This document shows positions 44,135-56,270 of a stretch of 64,000 nt of DNA, piece after piece. The position numbers were made by a program, and so were the translations under genes. The notes under the pieces were generated by a model. That model made no database searches and was not told where the DNA came from. It saw nothing but the letters and a program-made list of their open reading frames with translations. How positions within the stretch are numbered: the first letter of the stretch is position 1; each line of letters begins with the position of its first letter. The DNA comes from Siphonodentalium dalli. Its lineage: Eukaryota > Mollusca > Scaphopoda > Gadilida > Siphonodentaliidae. The DNA is taken from the NCBI GenBank assembly GCA_032622095.1, contig CP136069.1, positions 182,579,122 through 182,643,121 of the forward strand, given 5' to 3'.

Positions 44135-46592
44135 TATATATATGACTTTATTTCCTCCGTAAACGAAGATATAGTGTATACAATCACATACACATTATTA
44201 CATAATTAACATAATTATACATTAAACATATTCATTGGCATAATGTGCGTGAAAAAACAATATAACGAAAATGATTTGAGTATAATTCGCGACGAATACC
44301 AGCTATATACAATTGTTTGTGGTTGCATAATACAAGTATGCGTCTACATGTTCATTATACATAGCAATTACACATATGATGTACAGTCATAGAGATATGG
44401 ATATACAGTCGTATGTCACGCGTACGTATATATCATTTTAATACAGAACTATGGAGGTACAGGCATAAATGATGATATGCTATCAACATATGCTTTCCAT
44501 AGAGAGGCTGATTTCCTAACGAAAAAATCGATCAATTCATTATCTGGTTCGCGTATACAATGGTCAAGTTCAGATATTCCGGATAATATAACTCGCGTTT
44601 TGGATTCCGCATTCAAACAATCATATTGCATGTATACGTCTACATGAAATTCGTTTAATAGGTCAAATTCAAACATATTACGGTTATCACATATTGAGAC
44701 ACACTCGATTAATGCATGTCTGACCAGATCATTGTATTTCCTGTCACACAATAGGCACGATTGTTCGTCCGTTTCAAGAATGGAAATAAGACGTGCTACA
44801 AGGAGATAAGAATCTTTATGCTTGTGATATATGTAACAGTTTTCCCATAGCCTAGACATGCATAATTTAGGCTGAAGTGCCGAGTAACGGTTTAATCGAG
44901 TATCATCGCCTTTGCTACATTCCCATTCATCTCTATTTATATTTAACCATGAGGTCTTCGTTATATTTTTCCATGATAATTTGTTGGGAAAGGTCACATT
45001 TAATAAGTATTTCTCGAAATATTCGGTCATTCCATATTTGTCCAATGTACAAATAATATCAACCATGAAATTAGAATGTGAAGCTGTAGGAAACATTAGG
45101 TATTGGTATAACCGTGTAATAAATACATCTTTTGCGGTTTTGTTCGACGAAAGATTGCACATTGAACCAATGAATGACAGTTTACGTTTTTCTATTAATG
45201 ATACCATTGACGACATACCGACTAATCCTTGAGCTATAACTGTTTTTGTGCGATTATGAAGACCATGATAATATTTTAGACAGAAACGGTGCGTTCTCTC
45301 GAGACGGTCGCATAGAGTGTTATTCACACACCATAAAAGTTCAGATCCGTATAAACCTTTTGGAATGACCACCGAATAATAAATCAACGAACAACTTTTT
45401 GGTGTAATGCCACCGGGGTATATTCCTGCGTTGGTTAACATCATGAATGTACTTCGGGTTTTATCACATATCCGATCATTGAAGACAGAATTAAAATCGT
45501 ATTTATCGAGTGGAATACCAAGGTGGGTAACTTCTGTACATTCTTGTAAAATAGTTGTCCCTAAGTTGCAGACGCGATGTTGACGAGAGAACTCTGACTT
45601 TTTTTCGTTAAATACTATTACCGAGCATTTATTGGAATTATACTTATATCGCCACTTTTTGCTGTATTCAAAACACATATCAATAAGAGCTGATAATCCG
45701 ACACTGTTGAGTGATAATAAAACCATGTCATCAGCATGTGTTGGGCATGTGCAATTTACTCCGATCATTTGTAGGCCATATGGGGAATTTGCGAGAGTAC
45801 ATATCAACTCGTCAACATAGACCATGTAGTAAAATGGGGAAAGAATACTTCCCTGACGAGCCCCTTGACGAACGTCAAACCACCTAGATAAGGAATTGTT
45901 ATAACGAATAGAACATGTAACATTTGTCAACAATTCATTAATGAGACAAAACAAATTTCCTTTAAAACCGCGTTTATCTAATTTATATAACAATCCGTTA
46001 ATCCATACTGTATCGAAAGCTTTCCAGACATCTAAAAATAAGCTGTATAATTTTTGTTTACTAGCGGACACATATTCAATACATTCTTTCATTACGTAAG
46101 ATGTCATGGTTGCGCTTACACCTTTTTGAAAGCCATGTTGAAGCGGGTGCACTTGTATTAAATTGGGTGCATAAGATTCCAATCGAGTTTGTATAAGTTT
46201 TTCAAGTAACTTGTATAAAACAGCCATCAACGTTATAGCCCTATAGCTATCAAAATCTGTCCTGGGTTTTTTGCCACCTTTAAATAATGTAACGATTATA
46301 CCGCGTTTCATTTGACTCGGGATCTTCTGTGTATTAATTATATTAGTTAAAAGTTTAGAAATCGCCAACGTCAATGTGTTACTTCCGTATAATAAATGCT
46401 CATTGGATATCCCGTCCCATCCAGCCGCTTTCCCCGTACTTAGACCCCGATATATTTGATTCAGTTCATCAGTTGATACAGGAAAAATTACGCGATTGTC
46501 AATATCACTGCTTTGTTTACTGGCCATTGTACGTGCAATAAATGCATTAACACAGTGGAAGTGATTGAAATCAAAGTCTGATTGGTATAGCG
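44135..46592 (-). mobile_element. 5'-truncated LINE carrying the 692-codon frame
   Basis: The coding frame stays open upstream of its first ATG to about 46590, reading FNHFHCVNAFIART, typical of the linker preceding a LINE reverse transcriptase. It is then cut at the 175-bp repeat, so the endonuclease is missing. The 3' untranslated region (44448-44135) ends with GGAAATAAAGTCATATATAT, giving a polyadenylation-like signal just before a short AT tail. 5' truncation is normal for target-primed insertion. Confidence 0.75.
44449..46527 (-). CDS. LINE reverse transcriptase, 692 codons, endonuclease missing
   Basis: An intact frame from ATG to stop. The RT domain begins with STDELNQIYRGLSTGKAAGW (19-38), then FDSYRAITLMAVLYKLLEK, FLDVWKAFDTVW (164-175), RQGARQGSILSPFYYMVYVD (220-239) and the catalytic box THADDMVLL (263-271). 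Tyr of the usual YADD is His here. Both catalytic aspartates (266 and 267) remain, as does the first Asp in FLDVWKAFD. A C-x2-C...H...C knuckle (CLLCDRKYNDLVRHALIEC) lies at about 591-609. The family makes cDNA at nicked genomic targets. No frameshift over 2 kb implies a fairly young insertion. The C-terminus resembles the relic at 1431-2625. Confidence 0.93.
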   Translation of the reverse strand: MASKQSSDIDNRVIFPVSTDELNQIYRGLSTGKAAGWDGISNEHLLYGSNTLTLAISKLLTNIINTQKIPSQMKRGIIVTLFKGGKKPRTDFDSYRAITLMAVLYKLLEKLIQTRLESYAPNLIQVHPLQHGFQKGVSATMTSYVMKECIEYVSASKQKLYSLFLDVWKAFDTVWINGLLYKLDKRGFKGNLFCLINELLTNVTCSIRYNNSLSRWFDVRQGARQGSILSPFYYMVYVDELICTLANSPYGLQMIGVNCTCPTHADDMVLLSLNSVGLSALIDMCFEYSKKWRYKYNSNKCSVIVFNEKKSEFSRQHRVCNLGTTILQECTEVTHLGIPLDKYDFNSVFNDRICDKTRSTFMMLTNAGIYPGGITPKSCSLIYYSVVIPKGLYGSELLWCVNNTLCDRLERTHRFCLKYYHGLHNRTKTVIAQGLVGMSSMVSLIEKRKLSFIGSMCNLSSNKTAKDVFITRLYQYLMFPTASHSNFMVDIICTLDKYGMTEYFEKYLLNVTFPNKLSWKNITKTSWLNINRDEWECSKGDDTRLNRYSALQPKLCMSRLWENCYIYHKHKDSYLLVARLISILETDEQSCLLCDRKYNDLVRHALIECVSICDNRNMFEFDLLNEFHVDVYMQYDCLNAESKTRVILSGISELDHCIREPDNELIDFFVRKSASLWKAYVDSISSFMPVPP

Positions 46593-46766
46593 GTAATGTA
46601 ATTGTTTTGACATAGGCCTCGAGTGGGCGTATCTGTCAATAAATCTATCTACATGTATCTATCTAACTCCGTGGAGATATATTTTACAGATTGACACAAA
46701 TTATCAAAGATCCGACATATTTAACCGAGACCTCTTCCTCTCTCCTTGATTTTTTTTATGAGCAAT
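46592..46766. repeat. 175-bp direct repeat, right copy
   Basis: Same sequence as 43097-43271, with ACATGT inserted in the (ATCT)n tract. It abuts the truncated 5' end of the minus-strand LINE exactly, so it marks either the insertion junction or a duplication breakpoint. Confidence 0.9.
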
Positions 46767-46774
46767 AAAGTGAC

Positions 46775-47197
46775 ATGACAATCTGCGGGATGGGAGGGAA
46801 TATGGGACAAAACGACATACTGCGGGACAGAATTTCAAATTGCGTGGGACGGCCGATATCTCGAGGAATACAGGGCGTAGGGGGCTCATTTTGGTGTCTA
46901 ATGAAAGGCCCACATTCGCACTACCCACACATATTAACCCCGCCACTGACCGGACACCAGAAGTTGCATTATTTGATCGACAACTGACCAAACATGGGGT
47001 GGAATTTGGGATAGAATGACAATCTGCGGGACAGGATTTTCAAATTGCGTGGGACGGCCGATATCTCGAGGAATACAGCGCGTAGAGCGCTCCTTTTGGT
47101 GTCTAACGAAAGGTCCACATTCGCCCTATCCACACATATTAACCCTGCCACTGACCGGACACCGGAAGTTACATTATTCGGTCGACAACTGACCTAA
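46775..47197. repeat. Two tandem copies of a ~204-bp unit
   Basis: TGCGGGACAG, CAAATTGCGTGGGACGGCCG, ATATCTCGAGGAATACAG, CCACATTCGC, ACACATATTAACCC and CACTGACCGGACACC occur in the same order from 46821 and again from 47024. Identity is about 90% by eye. Open frames on the minus strand are products of this repetition. Confidence 0.88.
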
Positions 47198-47751
47198 CAT
47201 AAAATGCCACAAACACGAAAAACTGCGTTCGACATTAATGTTTAGAATTTAGATTTCTCAATGAATACGCTAGCAAACAACAAGTTTTCGGTATCAAATA
47301 ACGCAGTGGAATACTGTGCATTCGTTTTTAGCTACAATATGGCTGTTTTAGTGCGAATATTGTAATGGCGAACACGCAAACACGCGCCGATAAAACAGCT
47401 AAAAATAGACTCGATGTTTACAATTACAGGATCGATTTCAGCTGGTATATTCAATATAATGGGGCGTATATTATATCAAAATGTAGGATTAGACACAGGG
47501 AATGTATTTTGTTCCAAATGGATCCACCAGGCGGTGAAATTGTTGCAGAAATTCGCTCCAAGATATTCGCACTTATTTTTATTTCAGTTGTGACTAAAAG
47601 ACAAGATGCCGGAGCCCGGCGACTAAAAGCCAAGTTACAAAATAGATCAACTGGTTTGAACGAATGAATATGTCAATGGTAAGACTATTCAAAAGAATAT
47701 TCAAATCAAATAGTGTTTATAGACTTAAAAACTTATGTGTCCGACATTTCA
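47198..47751. other. Gene-free stretch with one uncertain open frame
   Basis: A 100-codon plus-strand frame (47365-47667) reads NTQTRADKTAKNRLDVYNYR and later IVAEIRSKIFALIFISVVTK. I recognise no family and see no splice or promoter context that would support a gene. Confidence 0.3.
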
Positions 47752-48740
47752 CATGCGGTGGAGGTTCTCATATTATCTGCCAGTCATGCGCGGGGGAGGT
47801 TCTCATATAAACATATTATCTGCCGGTCATCAGCGGTGGAGGTTCATATTATCCGCCAGTCATACGCGAGGGAAGTTCTCATATTATCCTCCGGTCATAC
47901 GCGTGGGAGGTTCTGATATGAACATATTATCCGCCGGTCATACGCGGTGGAGGTTCATATTATCCACCGGTCATATGCGAGGGAGGTTCTCATATTATCC
48001 TCCGGTCATACGTTGGGGATGTTCTCATATGAACATATTATCCGCCGTTCATACGCGAGGGAGGTTCTCATATTATACACCGGTCATACGCGAGGGAGGT
48101 TCTCATATTATCCTCCGGTCATACGTGGGGGAGGTTCTCATATGAACATATTATCCGCCGGTCATACGCGATGGAGGTTCATATTATCCACCGGTCATAC
48201 GTAGGGGAGGTTCTCATATTATCCTCCGGCAGATAATATGTTCATATGAGAACCTCCCCAACGTATGACCGGAGGATAATATGAGAACCTCCCTCGTGTA
48301 TGACCGGCGGATAATATGTTCATATGAGAACATCCACCGCTTATGACCGGTGGATAATATGTTGATATGAGAACCTCCCCCGTGTATGACCGGAGGATAA
48401 TATGATAACCTCTCCCACGTATGACTGGAGGATAATATGAGAACCTCCCTCGCGTATGACTGGTGGATAATGTGAGAACCTCCCTCGCATATGACCGGCG
48501 GATAATATGTTCATATGAGAACCTCCACCGCGTATGACCGGCGGATAATATGTTCATATGAGAAACTCCCCTATGTATGACCGGTGGATAATATGAACCT
48601 CCACCGAGTATGACCGGCGGATAATATGTTCATATCAGAACCTCCCCCACGTATGACCGGAGGATAATATGAGAACCTCCCTCGCGTATGACCGGCGGAT
48701 AATATGAACATCCACCGAATATGAGAACCTCCCTCGCATA
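47752..48740. repeat. Palindromic minisatellite (~1 kb), unit 31-44 bp, inverted at 48226
   Basis: Left half (47752-48226) consists of units like GTCATACGCGAGGGAGGTTC plus TCATATTATCCTCCG, with a longer variant containing ATATGAACATATTATCCGCC. At about 48226 the orientation flips. The right half (48229-48740) is made of the reverse complement (ATATGAGAACCTCCCTCGCG, TATGACCGGCGGATAATATG). Variants are ordered differently in the two arms, so pairing is unit by unit. Single-strand folding would give a hairpin of roughly 480-bp arms with almost no loop. Open frames on both strands are repeat products. Confidence 0.92.
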
Positions 48741-49675
48741 GTATTAGTAACTTTGTGCCAGAAACATGTTTATAGATTAGAGAACAGGCATGTTCTACAT
48801 TTATTTTACACATTATTTCAGTTTCATATCAGACTTAATTGGAGAGTGAATTTCAGTTTGATACCACAGATAGTGGTAATGTGATATTTTATTTTACTTA
48901 CTGAAGTATATGTGGTTTATTTGTCTTTAGAGTTCATTATAATATATTTACATACCAAGTGGTTATCCAACCCAGGTGGGCCAGCGCAGTTAAAAAATTC
49001 ACGAAGGTTTACTTAGTATTAGAAGGGACCAAATAATCAAAACATTCTGAGGCCAACCTGACCACAGATAACTGTACCTAGTATCTTGTGTGTACACTAC
49101 ATGTGCTATTTAGATCATAACACATCAAAACAATCATTATATAGGTAAACAGCTTGTAATTAGGTCAAAAAACGGCAAAAGGAAAAAATTTGCAAGCACC
49201 AGAAAACACCGGAAAAAACGTGTTTTCAGGAGCTGCGACCCCCCCCCCCCTCCCCCCACCCCGGCCTTGTGTCGGAATTTTGTTTGCACGACCCCCCCCC
49301 CCCACCCCCCCCCCCCCTGTATACGCCAACAAAAATATTCACCCCCCCCATTTTCTAGCATAATTCAAGTATGCTGAATCCAATGAGGGTGCCTGTCGCT
49401 GTCTGTGACCCATATTTCACCCATAAAATCAACTTAAAGTCACATACTGTTTTTATTGCCGCGAAAATACAGTAAGTCAATATCGAGACATATATCACAC
49501 TCGTTATACATATAATCTCATGAACATTGGAATACTTTGTTATTTGAATCACCCCTCGTGACCTTTCTGTCATAACTATCTCATCATCTGCTATACATAT
49601 ATGGACAAGTACGTTATTTAATAAATAAACGCTCTTCATGAAATCTCACCCGGTTGAAAGTTCTGTGAATCAGGA
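48741..49675. other. Gene-free stretch with long C/G-biased tracts
   Basis: C runs broken by single A or T occur at 49239-49260 and 49291-49317, with another at 49342-49350. Nothing else is recognised. An open frame at 49355-49639 (minus) has no family feature. Confidence 0.45.
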
Positions 49676-52600
49676 TTAAGTTGAAAATATGACGTTTTTT
49701 CACAAATATCTTCTAGGCCAGTTCATGCTGTTTGGAACTGCTTGAGTAATGTGACTTTATATTGTGTTTTGTATATTAACTGATCATTGGAGCAATTAAA
49801 TATGCAATTATTGGAACACGGTATAAAATTTCACAAATAAATCACAATTGGGATTTTAGTCATATTTCAACAAGAAATGAACAGAACTTTGTAATGTAAG
49901 TGAGCCATATCATTATCTATGAATATTCCAACTCATTGGAACCAAAATTCTTACTTTGGCTCAAAATGGCTGCCAAAATGGCCGCCAAAATATGGAAAAT
50001 GGTAATTATTGCCACAGCGTGTCCTGCAATCGCTTACAAGTTGTGGTTGGTGTATAAAATTGGCTATTCTGCCTCCTATACATTGAATACTAACATATCT
50101 GATGCACCATGGTTAATTGTTACCACTGACATCACCAAAAATATTGGATTTTTCTCTCAAAAACTTGACATAAATATCGGCAAAAATTTACTTTTCAGGT
50201 ATAGACCATTTTTTCAAGTAAAATGCAACTATCATTGGTAAAATGTAACTGTCTCTGGATTCAAATGTTTTTATTGTTTTGGTCTATCTTAAATGTGTCA
50301 CACTACGGTATCTATAGACCAAATTGCTCAAGATGGCTTCCAAAATGGCAACCAAACTTGTAAAAAATTTTTTTTACATATATCCTTAACATTATTCTCT
50401 GTGTTTTCCGAAAATGTAGTAAATTGTGACTTACTTGGTTATTATACGTGTTAGTTAATTAACTGATAACTATATGTTCTATTCTGGTTGTCCCAGTTCT
50501 GTATGGGGCATGACAAATTCAATTTAAAGTATGGAATTTTGCCGAGAACCTCTTTTGTGATTTTGGCCATATTATTGAATGGAAATGGGCAGAACGTTGA
50601 GACGGAACCGAGATGAACCATAATCTGTGGCTATTCTGGTCCATTATGGTAACAAAAAATATCAACTGGATGCAGGGTGGATGCCACGATGGTAGTCAGG
50701 GAGTTACTCTATGATCATAGTTGAGGTGAATAGGTATACAGGGAGTTATGGTATGTCATGCATGATGTGAATAGGTATACAAGGAGTGACTATATGGTTA
50801 TGTGTGGGTTGTCCATTGTAAGATGTATAGGTATACAGGGAGAGGTCATGGTCATGTGTGAGGTGAATCGGTATGAATGGAGTGACTATGTTGTATGGTT
50901 GTGTATATCCAGTACGGGTGCACCCGATGTGCCTGTATGGACATTGATGTGGTGTATGAATATAGTTACATGTGTTGATTATGTATATATGGAGTGAATG
51001 TAAGGTCATGGGTGGGATGTACATGTGTTGTCTGTATGATCATGGTGGGGGTGTGGATAATAGGGAGTTATTTTATGGTTACGGGTAATGTGCATATGTA
51101 TACATGGAATGACTGTACGGTCATGATTAAAGTGTATATGCATACCTGGAGTAAGCTGGGTGGACATTATCGAGCGTGTGGGTATATAGGGAGGGTCCTT
51201 GTGGTATATATTTATATATCTCGTGGATGTATTATCATTGGTGGGTGTATAGGGATTAGCTGTATGATCATGGATGGCGTGTATAATTATACAGTGAGTT
51301 GCTGAATTGTCATGTGTGAGGTGTATATGCAAGTATGGAAGGTATGCGTGGTCGTGTGTGCAGGTTTTTTTGTATATCTGGAAGGGCAGAATGGCCGTTG
51401 GTGAGGTGTATATGTTTACCTGGAGTGACTCTATGGTATAGGGTGGGCTGCATATGTATATACCGAGTGGTTATATGAATATGTGTGTCGAATGGGTATA
51501 CACGTAGTGACTGTATGGTCAATGGTGATATGAGTACGTGTAGGTATACAAGGAGTGACTGTATGATCATAAATGTAATGCATATCTATACAGGGAGTAA
51601 CTAAATGGTCATGTGTCAGGTGCATGAATATACCTGGTGTTCCTGCTTGGTGACTCGTGGCGGTATGGTCATGTGTAGGTTATACGGGTATACACACGTG
51701 TTGCTAATATGGTCATGGGCGAGGGGTATGTGTATATAGTGAGTGGCTATATGACCATGGGTGAGGTGCATATGCATACATGGAGTGACTTTTCTGACAT
51801 AGCTGGGGTGTATTAGTATATATTGTGTCGCTATTCGGCTATGGTGCGACACATAGGGATACATGGAGTGACATGGCCAATGGTGAGGTGAATATGTATA
51901 CAAGGATTGACCATGATAATGTATGAATGTTTTGAATAGGTACACACGGGGTGACTATATGGACATATGTCAGGTGAAGGAGTATACCAGGTGGCATGGG
52001 TGAGGGTATGTGTACGAAGCGAGTGGCTATATGGCCATTTGTGAGGTGCATATGTATACCTGGAGTGACTCTATGGTCATTGTTGTGGTGTTGATGTATA
52101 TATTGAATGTCTATCTGACCATCTGTGTGGAGAATATGTATACAGGGGATTACCGTATGTCCAATCGTGAGGTGAATGCATGGGTATACACGGAGTGACT
52201 ATATGGTTATTGGTCATGTTTAGGAGTATACCTGGTGGGCCTCCATTGTGACTCATGGATGTATGGTCATCCGTGGTAATGGGCCAGGTGTACGTATACA
52301 CATTGGGTCATTATATTGTTGTGTATGTGGTGTTTATGTATTAATGGAATGACTGTGTGATAATGGGCGGCTAACGCTTTCCACGTTTAACGTTTCCCCC
52401 ATGTACATAAACACCATCAAGATGGAGAGCTCTCTGACATGACCGCTCGTTTGATTAACATATCCTTGAGTTATTGTGGAAAGCGATAGCCACCCAAGGT
52501 ACACATGTACAACCCACCATTACCTCAGTCACTCCATACGTAGATAAACACCACACAAATGACAATATAGTCACCCACTGTATACACGTACACCTGACCA

Positions 52601-53430
52601 TACAACCTGGTTATACTTGGTTATACCCGTACATACCACAAATGACGATACAGCCACGATTCACCATGCATGAACACCAGGTGTACTCCTACACCTGGCA
52701 CATGACTATATAGTCACATGTGCACCACATTCACGATCATACATTCACTCAGTGCATACATATTCATCTCAATATGAACCATACAGCCACTACCTGTATA
52801 CATATTCACCATACCATGACCATAGGGTCAATCCAGGTATACATATACACCTCACCAATGGTGAGCCCTTCCAGATATACGAATACCCACACACACGACC
52901 ACTTATACCTTCCGCACTTGCATATACACCTCACACATGACAATTCAGCAACTCACTGTATACTGTATTCATACACGCCGCTCCAATGATCAGTTAATAT
53001 ACAAAACACAATATAAAGTCATATTACTCAACCAGTTCCAAACATTATGAACTGATCTAGAAGATATTTGTGAAAAAACGTCATATTTTCAACTTCCGGT
53101 GGCAATTTTGGCGGCCATCTTGGAAGGTGAGTTTCAATTTTGCGTCAAAAAACTGTCAATTTGTCTTTGCTTCACGAAAATATATACATTTGTATACATT
53201 TTACCAGATTTTCTCGCTATAATTTGCATAAAACTGACTTAGGGTCTGATCTGAAAAATGGCGGCCAGGATGGACGCCATCTTGTCTGAAGTCTACACGG
53301 CCACTTTTTTTTCTTATTAACATTGCTTAAACGTTGAAGGACATAATAGGGAACAAAATGAGTGGGGTGAAGTTAAGTCCCATGGGGCGGGTGCAAGGGT
53401 ATCCCTATTGGCTCCCGGACTATAAGAGAA
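49676..53430. mobile_element. Second foldback/42-bp-array element, diverged and rearranged
   Basis: 49676-50690 is homologous to the left arm of the 11.1-15.1 kb element (GCTGTTTGGAACTGCTTGAG, GAATATTCCAACTCATTGGA, ATTGCCACAGCG). A forward 42-bp array follows (about 50700-52366). A central ~125-bp segment (52367-52490) is bounded by CTAACGCTTTCCAC and GTGGAAAGCGATAG in inverted orientation. An inverted array (about 52490-52975) follows, then a right arm (about 52980-53430) matching the outer part of the other element's arm. The left arm lacks its outer part and the right arm its inner part. The two arms therefore overlap as inverted repeats over only about 115 bp (49680-49795 with 52980-53098), although the arrays also pair. 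No transposase is present. Confidence 0.75.
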
Positions 53431-54084
53431 TTCTTACGAGAATCGTCGATAAATATACAAAACAGCCATGTCTTACCGTAGGTACCTGATTAATATGATG
53501 TTAATGTTTCAGAATTATTACTGTGATGATAGTATCATGATACAACGCGGCTTTGAACGTTCCCCGAGGAGTGTATAAGTTTGAGTATGTTCAATGCCAC
53601 TTACGTGGTTTCATATGACGTTGTACGGTGCCGTATCAACAACCCTCCAGCAAAGAAAACACGAAGATTTTAAAAGCCTTTTATTGAACCCTATGTTCAT
53701 CCAATCGGGCGACAGGCAGTCTATTCGTGTTCGGCACCTTCAAATTATGGTAAAAAAGTTGGTTTGACACTTTTCCGCGGAAATGCTTCTAGAAATGTCT
53801 TTTCTGAGAATTACGACTAGACTATTACAGAGAACGCTCTTTTCTGTTCGGTTACGTTCATACGCCGTGTACATTGCTTTGTGTGCTGTTGTTTATCATT
53901 CATTTTATTCTTCGGATCGAACGTTCATGTTATGTGCTTGTTTAAAACACTTATCTGCCCATGTGAAGCAAGGCTTATGAGAATGGGATGGATATTTTCG
54001 GAGTGATGTGCATGGAGTGTTCAGGTACCATTTATTTTAGAATTATTACCTGTATTATACCCATGCAACCAGTTGTGGGTGGGG
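53431..54084. other. Gene-free stretch
   Basis: No repeat family or gene recognised. A 65-codon hydrophobic frame at 53783-53980 (LLEMSFLRITTRLLQRTLFS...) is not convincing as a gene. Confidence 0.4.
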
Positions 54085-56270
54085 TGGGGATGGTATACTG
54101 GAATCAGCATGTCCGTCCGTTCATCAATATATATATATATAATATATTGTTATAAGTGAAACGATGTTATACATCTGAATTATCATGTGTGTGTGTAATT
54201 GTATTTTATGTTCATTGTGTGCAATACAATTATATGGGGAGAGAGACCCTTTGTAAGTTCCAAACTTGTGTCTCAATCTCGTTGCGTTATTATGCAACAA
54301 AATACGTTTAAATTAAGAAAGGAATGCCCAAATTCTTGTACATCATCTCGTTGTTAAACGCCTCGAATATATACTGTCGTGGATTAGTTACATGGGTGAT
54401 ATGTATTAACGTAAGAACTGTTTTGTATTCAATTAAATACTATTAAAATAAGACTATAGGATCGAAGTGACTTAGTCAGACAGGAGCGTAGCCCATTACG
54501 TGCTGTTATACATTTAGTTATATGAATTCAATTGTTTTGTGAATAGTGCAATACTGTAACAACGATTACATATCAATCAAGTAATTGCTCACGTTTCTGT
54601 TGTCGACGTTAATGGGCCAAAGCACGAACACAATTACATGAAATACGTATAGACAATTTTTTTCAGACGGCATATGCATTGAAAAGAGTCACATAGTGAC
54701 AGAAATTACGTAGAGAGGGAATGAACGCGACTGGTTTAGAGGGCGTCCTGTGTTATTCTTCTGCATAACGGGACAGTCCATTAATTTATCATGTCTTTAT
54801 GAAATCATTATATTCACCTGAATGAGATAAAAGCGAATATTTGTATACTTGGAGAACTACCTTACTCCAACTCCAAATACCACGGACATGTAACATACGA
54901 ATCAGTTAACTAATACTAGAGTTATCAATCAGAAACCATATCGAACGGACGCACGGACGAACATGCTGATATACTATATTCCTCCCAAATCTATCGGGAA
55001 CAATTATATAATCTTGAGTGTGACCATAACGGTGGATATTTCACTTTATGTGGGGGGGGGGGGGGGTTCGTCTCGATGGATTTGGGAGGAATATAGTGAT
55101 CAGCATGTCCGTCCGTGCGTCCGTGCGTCCGATATATGGTTTCTGATTGATAACTTTAGTATTAGTTAACTGACTCGTATGTGACATATCTGTGATATTT
55201 CTACAATGCGAGAGTTGGAGTATAGTACATCTTCAATTATACAAATATTCGCCTTTATCTCATTCTGGTGAATATAATGATTTCATGGAGACGTGAGAAA
55301 TCAATGAACTGTCCCATTATGCAGAAGAATAACGCAGGACGCTCTCTAACCCAGTCGCGTTCATTCCCCCTGTACGTAATTTATGTCATGATGTGACTCT
55401 TTTCAATGCATATGCCGTCGGAAAATATGTGTCTATACGTATTTCATGCAATTGTGTTCGTGCATCGGCCCATTAACGTCAACAACAGAAACATGAGCAA
55501 TTACTTGATTAATATGTACTCGTTACAGTATTTCACTGTTCACAAAACAATTTAATTCATATAACTAAATGTATAACAACACGTAATGGGCATTATAATT
55601 TGTGTCAGTGATTGCCAGGCGTCAGTGATTTCTACGTGCAGTCGGATTGTTCTAACGGAAAATCATTTCACTGCACGCAGGAACAACCGTCACTGACATT
55701 ACATTCCCAAATCCGTGCATGTTTTTTTTTTACAAATTCGAGTTTTTTTTTAAATGGAACCAGCTGCAGCATATATCCGAAGTGCTTCGTATGACATTAT
55801 GCTACACACCTGTCCGACTAAGTCACTTCGATCCTTCTGTCTTATTTTAATAGTATTGCATTGAATACAAAACAGTTCTTACGTTAATACATATCACACA
55901 TGTAACTAATCCATAACAATATATTCGAGGCGTTTATCAATGCTAACAGCGATATGGTGTACAAGATTTTGGGCATTCCCTTCTTAGTGCAAAACGTATT
56001 TTATTGCATAATAACGCAGCGGGATTGAGACATAAGTTTTGCAACTTACAAAGGGTCTCTCTCCCAATATAATTGTATTGCACAAAATGAATATAAAATA
56101 CAATTACACACAAACATGATAATTCAGATGTATATATAACATTGTTTCACTCATAACAATATATGGTATAATCTTGAGTGTGGCCGTTATGGTGGATATT
56201 TCACTTTATGGGGGGGGGGTCGTCTCGATAGATTTGGGAGGAATATAGTAATCAGCATGCCCGTCCGAGT
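54085..56270. repeat. 2.2-kb inverted repeat with ATCAGCATGTCCGTCCG ends
   Basis: 54110-55000 is mirrored by 55080-56170. For example, GTTATAAGTGAAACGATGTT near 54149 mirrors GTTTCACTCATAAC near 56144; GCGTTATTATGCAACAAAAT near 54285 mirrors ATTGCATAATAACGC near 56003; and CATATGCATTGAAAAGAGTC near 54670 mirrors 55400-55425. The short motif ATCAGCATGTCCGTCCG occurs at the outer left, centre (both orientations) and outer right. A ~105-bp module (ATAATCTTGAGTGTG ... TTTGGGAGGAATATAGT) is present at 55003-55105 and again at 56167-56252. The right arm carries an extra ~200 bp near 55600-55800. This suggests two copies of one TIR element inserted in opposite orientation, or one large palindrome. 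No coding sequence is recognised. Confidence 0.8.
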
